Source: Oceanobacillus chungangensis
Lineage (GTDB): Bacteria > Bacillota > Bacilli > Bacillales > Amphibacillaceae
Direction of reading: 5' to 3'
NCBI RefSeq assembly: GCF_003369565.1
Contig: NZ_PIOD01000025.1
Span: 299,721-363,720, forward strand
Length of the DNA stretch: 64,000 bases
Shown: positions 15,591-25,578 of the stretch, in pieces
How positions within the stretch are numbered: position 1 is the stretch's first letter
How the letters are laid out: every line of letters starts with the position of its first letter
The notes under the pieces: generated by a model
What the model was told of the DNA's origin: nothing
Database searches by the model: none
Seen by the model: the letters and a program-made list of their open reading frames with translations, nothing else
Made by a program: the position numbers and the translations under genes

Positions 15591-16223
15591 TCAAAATATT
15601 ATATTGACAATCCCAAGCCCAATGAGGAGTGCCGGTGGGAGCAGTGTTAATCGCTGGAATTTCTGGTGTTGGGCTAGTAAGATACCAATGCGTATACCAG
15701 AGAATAAAAATAATCCACTCATACTAGCAATGAGAAATGCAGTCAGTATTGGTGAGTATCCAAGCATCGATGCACCAATGCCAGCCCCAAAAGCATCGAG
15801 TGAAAGTGCGAATCCGAGTAATACCGCCTCACTAACAGAAATGATTCCAGACTGGTCCAAGTCTGCTTTATCTGGAGTAGAGAGTACAGTCTTTATATCG
15901 CTGAGGGTGGTAGAATTGGGATCCGTTTCAGTAACATGTTGTTTTTTTAATTTGGAACGAATAATATTCACAAGTGAAAATATTCCTAGTGTAATTAAGA
16001 TGACGCCACCAAGAACTCTAGCTGTGTCTGCAGAAATTAGGGTTTCAAGCACTTTTCCTAAGGTCATGGAAATTAATAAGACGAGACCTGAGCAGACCAT
16101 GATAATGAATAAAGCACGTAAAGGAACCTTGATTTTTTGCATGCCATACGTAATGCCAACCCCAAAACCATCTAGACTTACCGCAATTACTAATAAAAAT
16201 AATCCAGTAAAATATAGCATCAC
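15591..16223 (-). CDS. ytaF: YtaF-like sporulation membrane protein
   Basis: A 210-residue membrane protein resembling YtaF, related to MntP-type manganese exporters. It has two similar halves: SLDGFGVGITYGMQ at about 16-29 and SLDAFGAGIGASML near 142-155, each within three hydrophobic helices. A hydrophilic linker of about 40 residues (RSKLKKQH ... KADLDQSG) separates them. YtaF is expressed in sporulating cells of B. subtilis, but its transport role has not been shown. The gene is convergent with nothing and stands divergent from topB. Confidence 0.82.
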   Translation of the reverse strand: MMLYFTGLFLLVIAVSLDGFGVGITYGMQKIKVPLRALFIIMVCSGLVLLISMTLGKVLETLISADTARVLGGVILITLGIFSLVNIIRSKLKKQHVTETDPNSTTLSDIKTVLSTPDKADLDQSGIISVSEAVLLGFALSLDAFGAGIGASMLGYSPILTAFLIASMSGLFLFSGIRIGILLAQHQKFQRLTLLPPALLIGLGIVNIIF

Positions 16224-16418
16224 ATCATATCCTTCTTGTAAATTCTAAATTAGTTTATGGGAACAGGAGTAGGGATGTGAGCAGAAGTTGAAATTCATTA
16301 GGTGTACCGTCTGTGATTGTAATCGCTGCCTCTTTTCATGAAGAGGAGCAGACTGCAAATAATCCTCCTATATGGTAAAGTATTGATAGAAGTTCGAATG
16401 AAGAGAGGATTTTTTTAG

Positions 16419-18590
16419 ATGAGTAAAACGTTAGTTCTAGCAGAGAAACCCTCTGTTGGCCGTGATATTGCCCGTGTTCTTGGGTGCAGCAAAAAGGGGA
16501 ACGGTTATTTAGAAGGGGCGAAATATATTGTAACTTGGGCGCTTGGTCATCTGGTTACATTGGCCGATCCAGAAACTTACGATGATAAATATAAAACATG
16601 GCGAATGGAAGACCTGCCAATGCTTCCTCCTAATCTTAACCTTGTTGTGATGAAAAAGACTGGAAAGCAATTTAGTGCGGTGAAAACTCAGATCAATCGA
16701 AAAGACGTAACAGAAATCGTCATTGCCACAGATGCAGGTCGTGAAGGTGAGCTTGTTGCCCGCTGGATTTTAGAAAAAGTTCACGTGAATAAACCGATTA
16801 AACGATTATGGATTTCTTCGGTTACAGATAAAGCAATCCGAGATGGCTTCAAGCAACTTAAGCCGGGGAAAAATTACGAGAATTTATATGCATCAGCAGT
16901 TGCTCGTTCAGAGGCAGATTGGTATGTTGGTCTAAATGCAACCCGTGCCCTGACAACTAAATTTAATGCACAGCTATCCGCTGGACGTGTACAAACACCG
17001 ACACTTGCAATGGTTGCTGCGAGAGAAGAAGAAATAAAACAATTCAAGCCTCGGAAATTTTATGGTATCGAAGCAAAAACGGATAAGGGATTTACATTAA
17101 GATGGCAGGATGAGAAGCATAATTCACGAATCTTTTCCAAGGAAAAGGCAGATGCCTTATTGAAGAAAATCCAAAATAAACCCGCTAAAGTAACTAATGT
17201 AGAAAAAGTATTTAAGAAGAAATTCGCACCACAGCTATATGACTTAACGGAATTACAACGAGATGCCAATCGGATTTTTAATTTTTCTGGGAAGCAGACA
17301 CTTAAGCTTATGCAAAAGCTTTACGAGCAGCATAAGGTGTTAACGTATCCTCGGACAGATTCACGGGTGATTACAACCGATATCGTGCCAACATTGAAGG
17401 ATCGTGTGAAGGCATGTGGGGTAGATCAATATGCTAAAGCGGCTGGCAAGCTGTTACGTAAAGACTTCAAGCTTGGAAAATCCGTTGTGGATAATGCGAA
17501 GGTGTCTGATCACCATGCAATTATTCCGACTGAACAGAATGTCGTCTTGGCTGACTTAACAGATCAGGAACGAAGAATTTATGATCTTGTTGTTAAACGT
17601 TTCTTGGCAGTGTTATCGGATCCGCATGAATATGAACAAACAACTATCCATGCACTAATTGAAACGGAAATTTTTCAGGCTCGAGGAAAGGTTATTAAAA
17701 AGCAGGGTTGGAAAGAAGTTTATGACAATCGCTTTGATGATGATGATAATCAGGATGATCAGCGTTTACCAGCAGTTGAAAAAGGTGATACTTTCAGCAG
17801 CTTAAAGGTTACGCAAACCTTAGGGGAAACGAAACCACCGGAACGCTTTACAGAAGGTGGCCTGCTGCAAGCAATGGAAAATCCAGTTCGCTATATGGGT
17901 ATAGGAGAAAAGCATCTCGTAAATACGATTAATCAAACAGGCGGGCTAGGAACTGTTGCAACACGCGCTGATATCATAGAGAAATTATTTAATAGCATGT
18001 CGATGGAATTGAAGGGCAAGCATATTTTCATAACATCAAAAGGTCGTCAATTGCTGGAACTCGTGCCCGAGGGCTTACGCTCACCTGCATTAACAGCAGA
18101 ATGGGAGCAGAAGCTTAGCCGCATTGCTGACGGTAAACTTGCCAAAGGAAAATTTATTACGGAAATCAAAGAATATACAAAAGAAGTCGTTTCGGAAATT
18201 AAAGGCAGTGATGATAAATTCAAGCATGATAACATCACGGGAACTAAATGTCCGAACTGTGGCAAACTCATGTTAGAAGTAAAAAATAGAAATGGACGAA
18301 TGCTTGTCTGTCAGGATCGCGCGTGTGGACATAAGAAAAATATTGCAAAAGTAACAAATGCCCGATGCCCAAATTGCCATAAACGCCTGGAATTACGTGG
18401 CGAAGGTGATGGACAAATGTTCACTTGTGCTTGTGGACATAGAGAGAAGCTTTCTACTTTTAATGAACGAAAACAACGCGAGAAGAAACATAAAGTGTCG
18501 AAAAGCGATGTGAACAAGTATTTAAAGAAACAGGATGATGAATTTACGAATAATGCCCTTGCAGACGCACTTGCAAAGTGGAAGAAATAA
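16419..18590 (+). CDS. topB: DNA topoisomerase III
   Basis: A 723-residue type IA topoisomerase that relaxes and decatenates DNA by single-strand passage. The Toprim domain opens with LVLAEKPSVGRDIARVLG (residues 5-22) and includes ATDAGREGELVARWIL (103-118). The catalytic tyrosine is Y310 in LTYPRTDSR. The C-terminal region has two zinc-ribbon-like motifs with CPNCGK...CQDRACGHKK and CPNCHK...CACGHRE, then a lysine-rich tail. Length and the tyrosine position match Bacillus TopB. GAAGAGAGG precedes the ATG. It is monocistronic. Confidence 0.96.
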   Translation: MSKTLVLAEKPSVGRDIARVLGCSKKGNGYLEGAKYIVTWALGHLVTLADPETYDDKYKTWRMEDLPMLPPNLNLVVMKKTGKQFSAVKTQINRKDVTEIVIATDAGREGELVARWILEKVHVNKPIKRLWISSVTDKAIRDGFKQLKPGKNYENLYASAVARSEADWYVGLNATRALTTKFNAQLSAGRVQTPTLAMVAAREEEIKQFKPRKFYGIEAKTDKGFTLRWQDEKHNSRIFSKEKADALLKKIQNKPAKVTNVEKVFKKKFAPQLYDLTELQRDANRIFNFSGKQTLKLMQKLYEQHKVLTYPRTDSRVITTDIVPTLKDRVKACGVDQYAKAAGKLLRKDFKLGKSVVDNAKVSDHHAIIPTEQNVVLADLTDQERRIYDLVVKRFLAVLSDPHEYEQTTIHALIETEIFQARGKVIKKQGWKEVYDNRFDDDDNQDDQRLPAVEKGDTFSSLKVTQTLGETKPPERFTEGGLLQAMENPVRYMGIGEKHLVNTINQTGGLGTVATRADIIEKLFNSMSMELKGKHIFITSKGRQLLELVPEGLRSPALTAEWEQKLSRIADGKLAKGKFITEIKEYTKEVVSEIKGSDDKFKHDNITGTKCPNCGKLMLEVKNRNGRMLVCQDRACGHKKNIAKVTNARCPNCHKRLELRGEGDGQMFTCACGHREKLSTFNERKQREKKHKVSKSDVNKYLKKQDDEFTNNALADALAKWKK

Positions 18591-18713
18591 GAATGAGGGC
18601 TCTTTAATAATCGTGTTAGTTTTTGAATGCTGTTTACTTGCAATCAACCTCCATGTATCATTAAACTAAATAGGAATTCATTATTTATTAGGATATAAGG
18701 GGGTAAAATATAA

Positions 18714-18953
18714 ATGGCTTTTGTTATACTAGATCCATGTGGTCCGGAAAAGGCAGCAGAGTGCGTGAGCGTCTGCCCAGTAGATTGTATCGAAGAAGGT
18801 CCAGATCAATTTTATATTGATCCAGATGTTTGTATAGATTGTGGTGCATGTAAGGCAGTTTGCCCGGTTTCTGCAATTGAAGAAGAATATGACTTAACAC
18901 CAGCTCAAGAGATTTTCTTAGAAAAGGCTGAGGAATTTTTCGCAAATCGATAG
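18714..18953 (+). CDS. 4Fe-4S ferredoxin
   Basis: A 79-residue ferredoxin of the Bacillus type. The C-terminal cluster motif CIDCGACKAVCP is complete. The N-terminal motif is CGPEKAAECVSVCPVDC, which has the spacing for a degenerate 4Fe-4S or 3Fe-4S site. It carries electrons in the cytoplasm. AAGGGGG (18698-18704) precedes the ATG. It is followed by a terminator hairpin. The Fur-box-preceded flavodoxin at 37.35 kb could be its functional replacement under iron limitation. Confidence 0.9.
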   Translation: MAFVILDPCGPEKAAECVSVCPVDCIEEGPDQFYIDPDVCIDCGACKAVCPVSAIEEEYDLTPAQEIFLEKAEEFFANR

Positions 18954-18964
18954 AGAAAAGATCA

Positions 18965-19017
18965 TCCCCGATAATTGTGGACAGGTTACACTGTGTATAT
19001 TATCGGGGAATTCTTTT
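18965..19017 (+). terminator. Terminator-like hairpin after the ferredoxin gene
   Basis: TCCCCGATAAT (18965-18975) pairs with ATTATCGGGGA (18999-19009); the stem is followed by ATTCTTTT. The 23-base loop is long. Confidence 0.75.
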
Positions 19018-19187
19018 GGTGGAATAATGGTTTAAGAGAATTTATTGTAATTTAACATAAATCCATCGCTTACATATGCCTTGTTTTACATAAGTGCAAA
19101 CGTTCGATAACATAACTAGTAATAATTAGGAATTTGTAAAAATTAGTGGTAAAATGCAGACATAAAAGCTATGAAGGAGTGATTCAA

Positions 19188-19613
19188 ATGTCAGTTGATA
19201 TCTATCTTACGTTTAATGGTAATTGTCGAGAAGCAGTATTATTTTATGCAGAGGTTTTTGGGACAGAGACACCGAAAATTATGACTTTTGGTGATCAGCC
19301 AGCTAATCCAGATTACCCTTTACCAGAAGGAACTGAAGGATTGATTATGCATACGAGACTCAATATTGATGGCAGTAATGTGATGTTTTCAGATAATTTC
19401 CCTGGGATGCCATTTGTAGAAGGAAACAACATCACGTTATCTTTAATTAATAAAAATGAAGATGAGATTAGAGCTGCCTACGAGAAATTGAGTAAAGGTG
19501 GGGAAGTAGTACTAGAACTTCAAGAAACATCATGGAGCAAGCTCTATGGACAAGTGACTGATAAATTTGGAATCGGCTGGCAATTTAACCTAGATAGTGG
19601 AGAAATATACTAA
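19188..19613 (+). CDS. PhnB-like VOC family protein
   Basis: A 141-residue protein of the PhnB/YjdN branch of the vicinal oxygen chelate (glyoxalase-like) superfamily. It begins MSVDIYLTFNGNCREAVLFYAEVFG, the first beta-alpha unit, and continues with MHTRLNIDGSNVMFSDNFPG and a C-terminal YGQVTDKFGIGWQFN, all typical. The function of these proteins is usually unknown. The start at 19188 is preceded by GAAGGAG at 19173-19179; 14 further codons upstream have no RBS. A bidirectional terminator separates it from the convergent ltaA. Confidence 0.85.
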   Translation: MSVDIYLTFNGNCREAVLFYAEVFGTETPKIMTFGDQPANPDYPLPEGTEGLIMHTRLNIDGSNVMFSDNFPGMPFVEGNNITLSLINKNEDEIRAAYEKLSKGGEVVLELQETSWSKLYGQVTDKFGIGWQFNLDSGEIY

Positions 19614-19615
19614 AT

Positions 19616-19655
19616 ATAAAAAGCCGATGTTCAAACTTGAATATCGGCTTTTTAT
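19616..19655. terminator. Bidirectional terminator between the PhnB-like gene and ltaA
   Basis: AAAAAGCCGAT (19618-19628) pairs with ATCGGCTTTTT (19643-19653). The A run on one side and the T run on the other allow it to work on both strands. Confidence 0.92.
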
Positions 19656-19669
19656 AGCTGTTAACCATG

Positions 19670-20851
19670 CTAAAGCAATAGCTTCTTACTTCTATACCAC
19701 AACGAATAAATTAAATAAATTACAGCAGTCAATCCGAACATAGCTGCACTAAATTGGATTGTTGTGATGATATTATTTTGATTGGCTAACACGCTGCCAA
19801 CAGTTGGCCCAATCATAACGCCGAACCCTTGCAATGCCGAAAATATTCCCCAGCCAGCTTCTTTTAAATTCTCTGGAATATAGCTCGCTATAAAGGAATT
19901 CCAAGCTGGTAAATAAAGTGCATAACATAATCCAAGAAAAACAACGATTGAAATTGTTACTGCAAGATTTGGGCTGCTAATTAAAAATAATAATGACAAT
20001 GCAAATAGGCATAGGCCAATGATAAAGAGAATTACTTTATTAGAAATGTGATCAACTAGTTTTCCGATTGGTACAAGGAATAATAGCGCACTTCCTCCTC
20101 CTAAAAGCATTAACATTGAATATTGATTCGTCGTTACGCCTAGGACATTAATTGCAAAAGCAGGGAGAATAGGGATAATCATTCCTATTGCAATTCCTTG
20201 AAAAAGTAATCCAGGCACAACCACTTTACTCGTTTTTAATAATTGGAACGTAATAGCTCGTTGCTCCTTTAAATCGGAATGACGGTAAGAGATGTCCCCC
20301 TTATTGGCGATGGTATAAATAATCCAACCAATAAGAACAAGGATTGGCAGGAACCATAAAATATGATGGATATTAAATTGTAAAAAATGGTTCATTGTAA
20401 CAAGCCCTGCACCAATTCCAGCGAGCCAGCCAAAATAAACAATACTAATATTCTGTCCACGTTTCTTCTTTCCTGCTTTGGCCAATAAAACAATCCAAAG
20501 AGGGCAGACGCCAATTCCTAGTAGAAGCGCACTGAAAATCATCGTAAAGCTATTTGTCCATGTAGCGGCAATCATTAAGCTTAATAAAGATATGAAAAAA
20601 CTTAGATGAATCACGAGATTACTGCCAAGTGGTTTCATGACATAACCAACGATAAGGTTTGTAACAGAATCCCCAATAAAATGAATGGACACTGCCATCC
20701 CGATTATTGTTAATGAAATCCCTAACGGATGGATTGATAATCCAGGGAGAAAGCTAAAAACAAATGCGCCGCGCACAAATTCGATTAGAAAAAGGGCGAT
20801 CACGAGTAAGAAAAACTCTTGCTTAGTTGAAATGCCTTTTAGAATAGCCAT
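19670..20851 (-). CDS. ltaA: MFS glycolipid flippase LtaA-like
   Basis: A 393-residue 12-helix MFS protein. It matches staphylococcal LtaA along its length: LFLIEFVRGAFVFSFLP near residues 17-33, AVSIHFIGDSVTNLIVGYVM near 53-72, SALLLGIGVCPLWIVLL near 106-122 and YLPAWNSF with GIFSALQGFGVMIGPTVG near 318-355. LtaA moves diglucosyl-diacylglycerol to the outer leaflet, where it anchors lipoteichoic acid. The gene lies three bases after ugtP, the enzyme that makes this glycolipid, as in Staphylococcus. That linkage makes the assignment much firmer than the fold alone. Confidence 0.85.
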   Translation of the reverse strand: MAILKGISTKQEFFLLVIALFLIEFVRGAFVFSFLPGLSIHPLGISLTIIGMAVSIHFIGDSVTNLIVGYVMKPLGSNLVIHLSFFISLLSLMIAATWTNSFTMIFSALLLGIGVCPLWIVLLAKAGKKKRGQNISIVYFGWLAGIGAGLVTMNHFLQFNIHHILWFLPILVLIGWIIYTIANKGDISYRHSDLKEQRAITFQLLKTSKVVVPGLLFQGIAIGMIIPILPAFAINVLGVTTNQYSMLMLLGGGSALLFLVPIGKLVDHISNKVILFIIGLCLFALSLLFLISSPNLAVTISIVVFLGLCYALYLPAWNSFIASYIPENLKEAGWGIFSALQGFGVMIGPTVGSVLANQNNIITTIQFSAAMFGLTAVIYLIYSLWYRSKKLLL

Positions 20852-20854
20852 TTA

Positions 20855-21997
20855 TTAAATAATTTCCTTCTTTAGTTTTATTTGCTCTCTATTAATTATT
20901 TCACTAACATTCTCATAAATAACTTCAGATGCATTGGCATGATATAAAGCATTCATCTGACGCTTCATCTCCAGTTGGATGCCTTCATTGGTAATAACAT
21001 CCGAAATCACTTTGATTAGCTTGTCAGGATTGCTAACGTTTAGGGAAGCCCCATTTTGTTCAAAGAATAATGCATTTTCCCTTTCTTGGCCTGGCACAGA
21101 ACGGTAAAGAATTAATGGTACTTGGACTGCTAGTGCTTCACTTAATGTAATCCCACCAGGTTTAGTTACCATTACAGTTGCCATTTTCATTAATTCATCC
21201 ATTTTATTCGTATAACCTAAAATTTGTACATTCTTATTCTCACCGAATTTATTGATTAAATTCGTTTTGAGTTTTTTATTATGACCACAAACAACAATGA
21301 CCTGATTATCGTCAATATGGAGAAGGCGATTGACGATATCTACCATATTCTTCAATACCCCGTAAGCACCGGATGCAAGCAGCGTGAGAGGCTTATCGGG
21401 ATTCAATCCATATGACTCAATTAGTGCAGCGCGATCAAATTGTTGTTCAAAGCTTGGTTCGATTGGGATACCGGAAACCTTAATTTTATCTGGTGAAATC
21501 CCTTTGTTTACCATAGCAGCTTTCAAATCTTCTGATGCAACAAAATATCTCGTAATTTCTTCATGTGTCCAGTTATTATGTAGGCCAAAATCTGTTAGAA
21601 CATTTACCATCGGAATAGGAGACCCAGATTTCTTCAAGAATTCTGGAACAACGACCATTGGAAATGTATTAATGATGATATCTGGATTATAGGAATTCAC
21701 TAAATTCGCAAGCGTTTTACGTCCATAGTAGTTCATGAAATCTAATGGTAAACCATTCTTATCTTTATTCCCTGCATAATAGAAAGAGCCGTATAACCTT
21801 TGTCCATACGAAAAGCTCTTAATATATAAAAACTTCGTCGCCTTCGTTAAGAGAGGATGTGCTTCTAAATATAAATCGGATTCAATAACGTCATTGCATC
21901 CATTTTTCAAAAACGTTTCTTTTAACGTCTTTGAAACCTTTAAATGACCATTCCCGTAACTTCCAGTTAATATCAATATTTTTGAATTCTTTATCAT
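20855..21997 (-). CDS. ugtP: Diacylglycerol beta-glucosyltransferase
   Basis: A 380-residue GT28-family enzyme of the UgtP/MGDG-synthase type, close in length to B. subtilis UgtP. The N-terminal domain (ILILTGSYGNGHLKVSKTL, residues 8-26) binds lipid acceptor, and INTFPMVVVPEFLKKSG lies near 108-124. The C-terminal domain binds UDP-glucose; KPGGITLSEALAVQVPLILY near 277-296 is the signature. It adds glucose from UDP-glucose to diacylglycerol at the membrane, making glycolipid for lipoteichoic acid. It is the first gene of the ugtP-ltaA operon. Confidence 0.9.
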   Translation of the reverse strand: MIKNSKILILTGSYGNGHLKVSKTLKETFLKNGCNDVIESDLYLEAHPLLTKATKFLYIKSFSYGQRLYGSFYYAGNKDKNGLPLDFMNYYGRKTLANLVNSYNPDIIINTFPMVVVPEFLKKSGSPIPMVNVLTDFGLHNNWTHEEITRYFVASEDLKAAMVNKGISPDKIKVSGIPIEPSFEQQFDRAALIESYGLNPDKPLTLLASGAYGVLKNMVDIVNRLLHIDDNQVIVVCGHNKKLKTNLINKFGENKNVQILGYTNKMDELMKMATVMVTKPGGITLSEALAVQVPLILYRSVPGQERENALFFEQNGASLNVSNPDKLIKVISDVITNEGIQLEMKRQMNALYHANASEVIYENVSEIINREQIKLKKEII

Positions 21998-22324
21998 CGA
22001 ATCACCTTTCGTTAGTAAACTTGGTTGTCACCAAGCCATTCGGTGACACCATTAGTTGCACTTATGTAGTAAGAAAGAATTTATACTTTCTTAACTACCA
22101 AAAAAATTCTAATATATGCCTACTTCGATAATATCAAAATTTATCCATTATATTAAGAGTATAATAGATAATTATTAAAAATGTCTAAAGAAATTGTTAA
22201 TTAAAGATTAAAATAACGAATCTAATATTGTGGGATACGGGTTGTTTGTTAATTCTATTATACCTAATGATTTCAATGTATGTGGTAAACTTATGTTAAT
22301 AATCTTGATTGGAGGAAGGAATGA
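21998..22324. other. Divergent intergenic region between ugtP and the thioesterase gene
   Basis: This should hold promoters of both flanking genes. It contains an inverted copy of a shared intergenic motif: ATTAGTTGCACTTATGTAG at 22051-22069 followed by the hairpin GTAAGAAAG...CTTTCTTAAC (22070-22097). AGTATAATAGAT at about 22158 is a -10-like sequence. Before that, GGTTGTCACC and GGTGACACC form a possible hairpin at 22022-22050. Confidence 0.5.
22048..22101 (-). repeat. Short hairpin repeat with GTGCAACTAA, copy 2 (inverted)
   Basis: On the minus strand this reads TAGTTAAGAAAGTATAAA, CTTTCTTACTACATA and AGTGCAACTAATGG, the same order as at 14284-14344. Confidence 0.6.
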
Positions 22325-23074
22325 ATGGAAGCTGTATCATTATTTCAAAAGAAATTTCATGTGAATCCAAGCAATGTTGATTTTAAAAAAAGTATGAAGC
22401 TAAGTCATTTATTCAACGGCTTTCAGGATATTGCCAGTCTAGCCTCCGAGAATCAGGGATTCGGGATTACAGATCTAGAACATGGATTTGGTGTGTCGTG
22501 GATTTTGATTAAGATTCGCGTCGATATTATTCGATATCCAAGGATGGAAGAGGAAATTACGATCGAGACATGGGCTCAAACTCCAGGAAAATTAGAATTT
22601 GAGCGTGATTTTATTGTTCGTGATCAGCAGGGGAATATTATTGTCAGGGCTGTTTCTGCATGGGTCATTATGGATATGAAGGAAAGAAAGTTGAAAAGAA
22701 CGGATGTTATTTCCTATCATACTCCTAAAGCCATCACAGAACGGGCAATTGATTGCAAATTAGGGAAGTTGAAACGTTACGGAGAATTAGAATTAGCATA
22801 TAAACGGGTGATTGGCTATAGTGATATTGATTTCAATGGTCATCTAAATAATTCGGAATATGTAGACTTTATTATGGATTGCTTTCCGCTGGAAGACCAT
22901 ATACAGCGCGGGATCAAATCTATAGAAGTTAATTTTAAAAATGAGGTTTTGCCAGGGAACACAATAATCTTATATAAGGATACGACAGCAAGTAATGAGA
23001 ATAAATTTTACATAGAAGGCGTAAACGAGAAAGATAAGGTAGTCATGTTTAAATCAGAAGTGAAAATTGGGTAA
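22325..23074 (+). CDS. Acyl-ACP thioesterase
   Basis: A 249-residue double hot-dog protein of the FatA/FatB-like family. The first hot-dog covers about residues 10-135, with a WAQTPGKLEFERDFIVRD segment, and the second about 155-248. SDIDFNGHLNNSEYVDFIMD near 166-185 holds the catalytic Asp/Asn/His cluster. It releases free fatty acids from acyl carrier protein. GGAGGAAGG precedes the ATG. The neighbouring ugtP-ltaA genes also concern lipids, but are divergent, so shared regulation is not shown. Confidence 0.88.
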   Translation: MEAVSLFQKKFHVNPSNVDFKKSMKLSHLFNGFQDIASLASENQGFGITDLEHGFGVSWILIKIRVDIIRYPRMEEEITIETWAQTPGKLEFERDFIVRDQQGNIIVRAVSAWVIMDMKERKLKRTDVISYHTPKAITERAIDCKLGKLKRYGELELAYKRVIGYSDIDFNGHLNNSEYVDFIMDCFPLEDHIQRGIKSIEVNFKNEVLPGNTIILYKDTTASNENKFYIEGVNEKDKVVMFKSEVKIG

Positions 23075-23105
23075 AGATGATAAAAAAGTATTCAGTCGTG
23101 ATTGA

Positions 23106-23150
23106 TTGGAAAAGAAGTACTCATCTCATATTGAGGTCCTTCTTTTCCAA
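23106..23150. terminator. Bidirectional terminator between the thioesterase and GH13 genes
   Basis: TTGGAAAAGAAG (23106-23117) pairs with CTTCTTTTCCAA (23139-23150) in a 12-bp stem. An internal CTCATATTGAG is a second small hairpin. It lies between convergent stop codons. Confidence 0.8.
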
Positions 23151-23163
23151 AAGTTATTCTTGT

Positions 23164-24969
<1,806 letters not shown>

Positions 24970-25054
24970 TTAATAGTATTTGGCTTAGCCAAGTCATCAC
25001 AACCGTTATAGTTAGACTTATAGCGTTATGATCTTTAACCTACTAACTGCATAA

Positions 25055-25085
25055 AACCCCGTCTTCCATAAAGGAAAACGGGGTT
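25055..25085 (-). terminator. Hairpin between the divergent maltodextrin genes
   Basis: AACCCCGT (25055-25062) pairs with ACGGGGTT (25078-25085), extended inward by TTCC/GGAA. On the minus strand the stem is followed by TTTTATG. It lies about 95 bases before the GH13 start, so it could act as a leader attenuator for that gene, or stop antisense transcription. Confidence 0.5.
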
Positions 25086-25240
25086 GTTGTGTTAACACAA
25101 AGCATAGCCCTTATTATTTATAAGTTGAATGTACAGGAAGATTTTTTAATTGTCAATTATTTTTTATAAAAAACATGTACTTTGTGAGGCTCAGATGTAA
25201 AAATAAATCAGCGTTTGTAAAAATATTTAAAAAATATTAG

Positions 25241-25308
25241 TGAAAACGATTGCATTAAAATTTAAGACGGGCTATAATGACTTTATAAGTTGCGCAAACG
25301 TTTTCATG
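25241..25308 (+). promoter_or_regulatory. mdx operon promoter with cre-like and LacI-type operators
   Basis: TTGCAT (25250-25255) and TATAAT (25273-25278) are spaced by 17. A cre-like TGAAAACGATTGCA (25241-25254) overlaps the -35 box. GCGCAAACGTTTTCATG (25292-25308) lies just past the expected start and matches the CGCAAACGTTTGCG pattern of MalR/MdxR or CcpA sites. Together they predict glucose repression and maltose control. Confidence 0.75.
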
Positions 25309-25318
25309 AAACATCTTG

Positions 25319-25578
25319 TTTGCCTGCTATCATGCTAAAAGGGGGAAATGATGGAAAGGTAAATCGTAAGTGCGAATGTAGTACGACACGCATTTGTACA
25401 TTTAGGCACTCATGATGACTAGGCTAGGATACAGTTACTCTTACAAAGAACTGGAAATAAAAATGCTGGTTAGCCTAAAACCCAATGTATTAGATTATTA
25501 GAATTAACGTTAATAGCAAAGTAGGGGAATTAGTTTGTTTTCAGAGATTTAATTAATTGCTTAGGGGGATGAATAATA
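25319..25578 (+). other. Long structured leader of mdxE
   Basis: About 290 bases separate the predicted start of transcription from mdxE. AGTGC-G-AATGTA (25369-25380) can pair with TACATT-TAG-GCACT (25397-25410), and TAGGCTA (about 25420) with TAGCCTA (about 25471). ATTAACGTTAAT (25503-25514) is a perfect 12-bp palindrome with the AACGTT core of LacI-type operators. No known riboswitch class was recognised. Confidence 0.45.
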
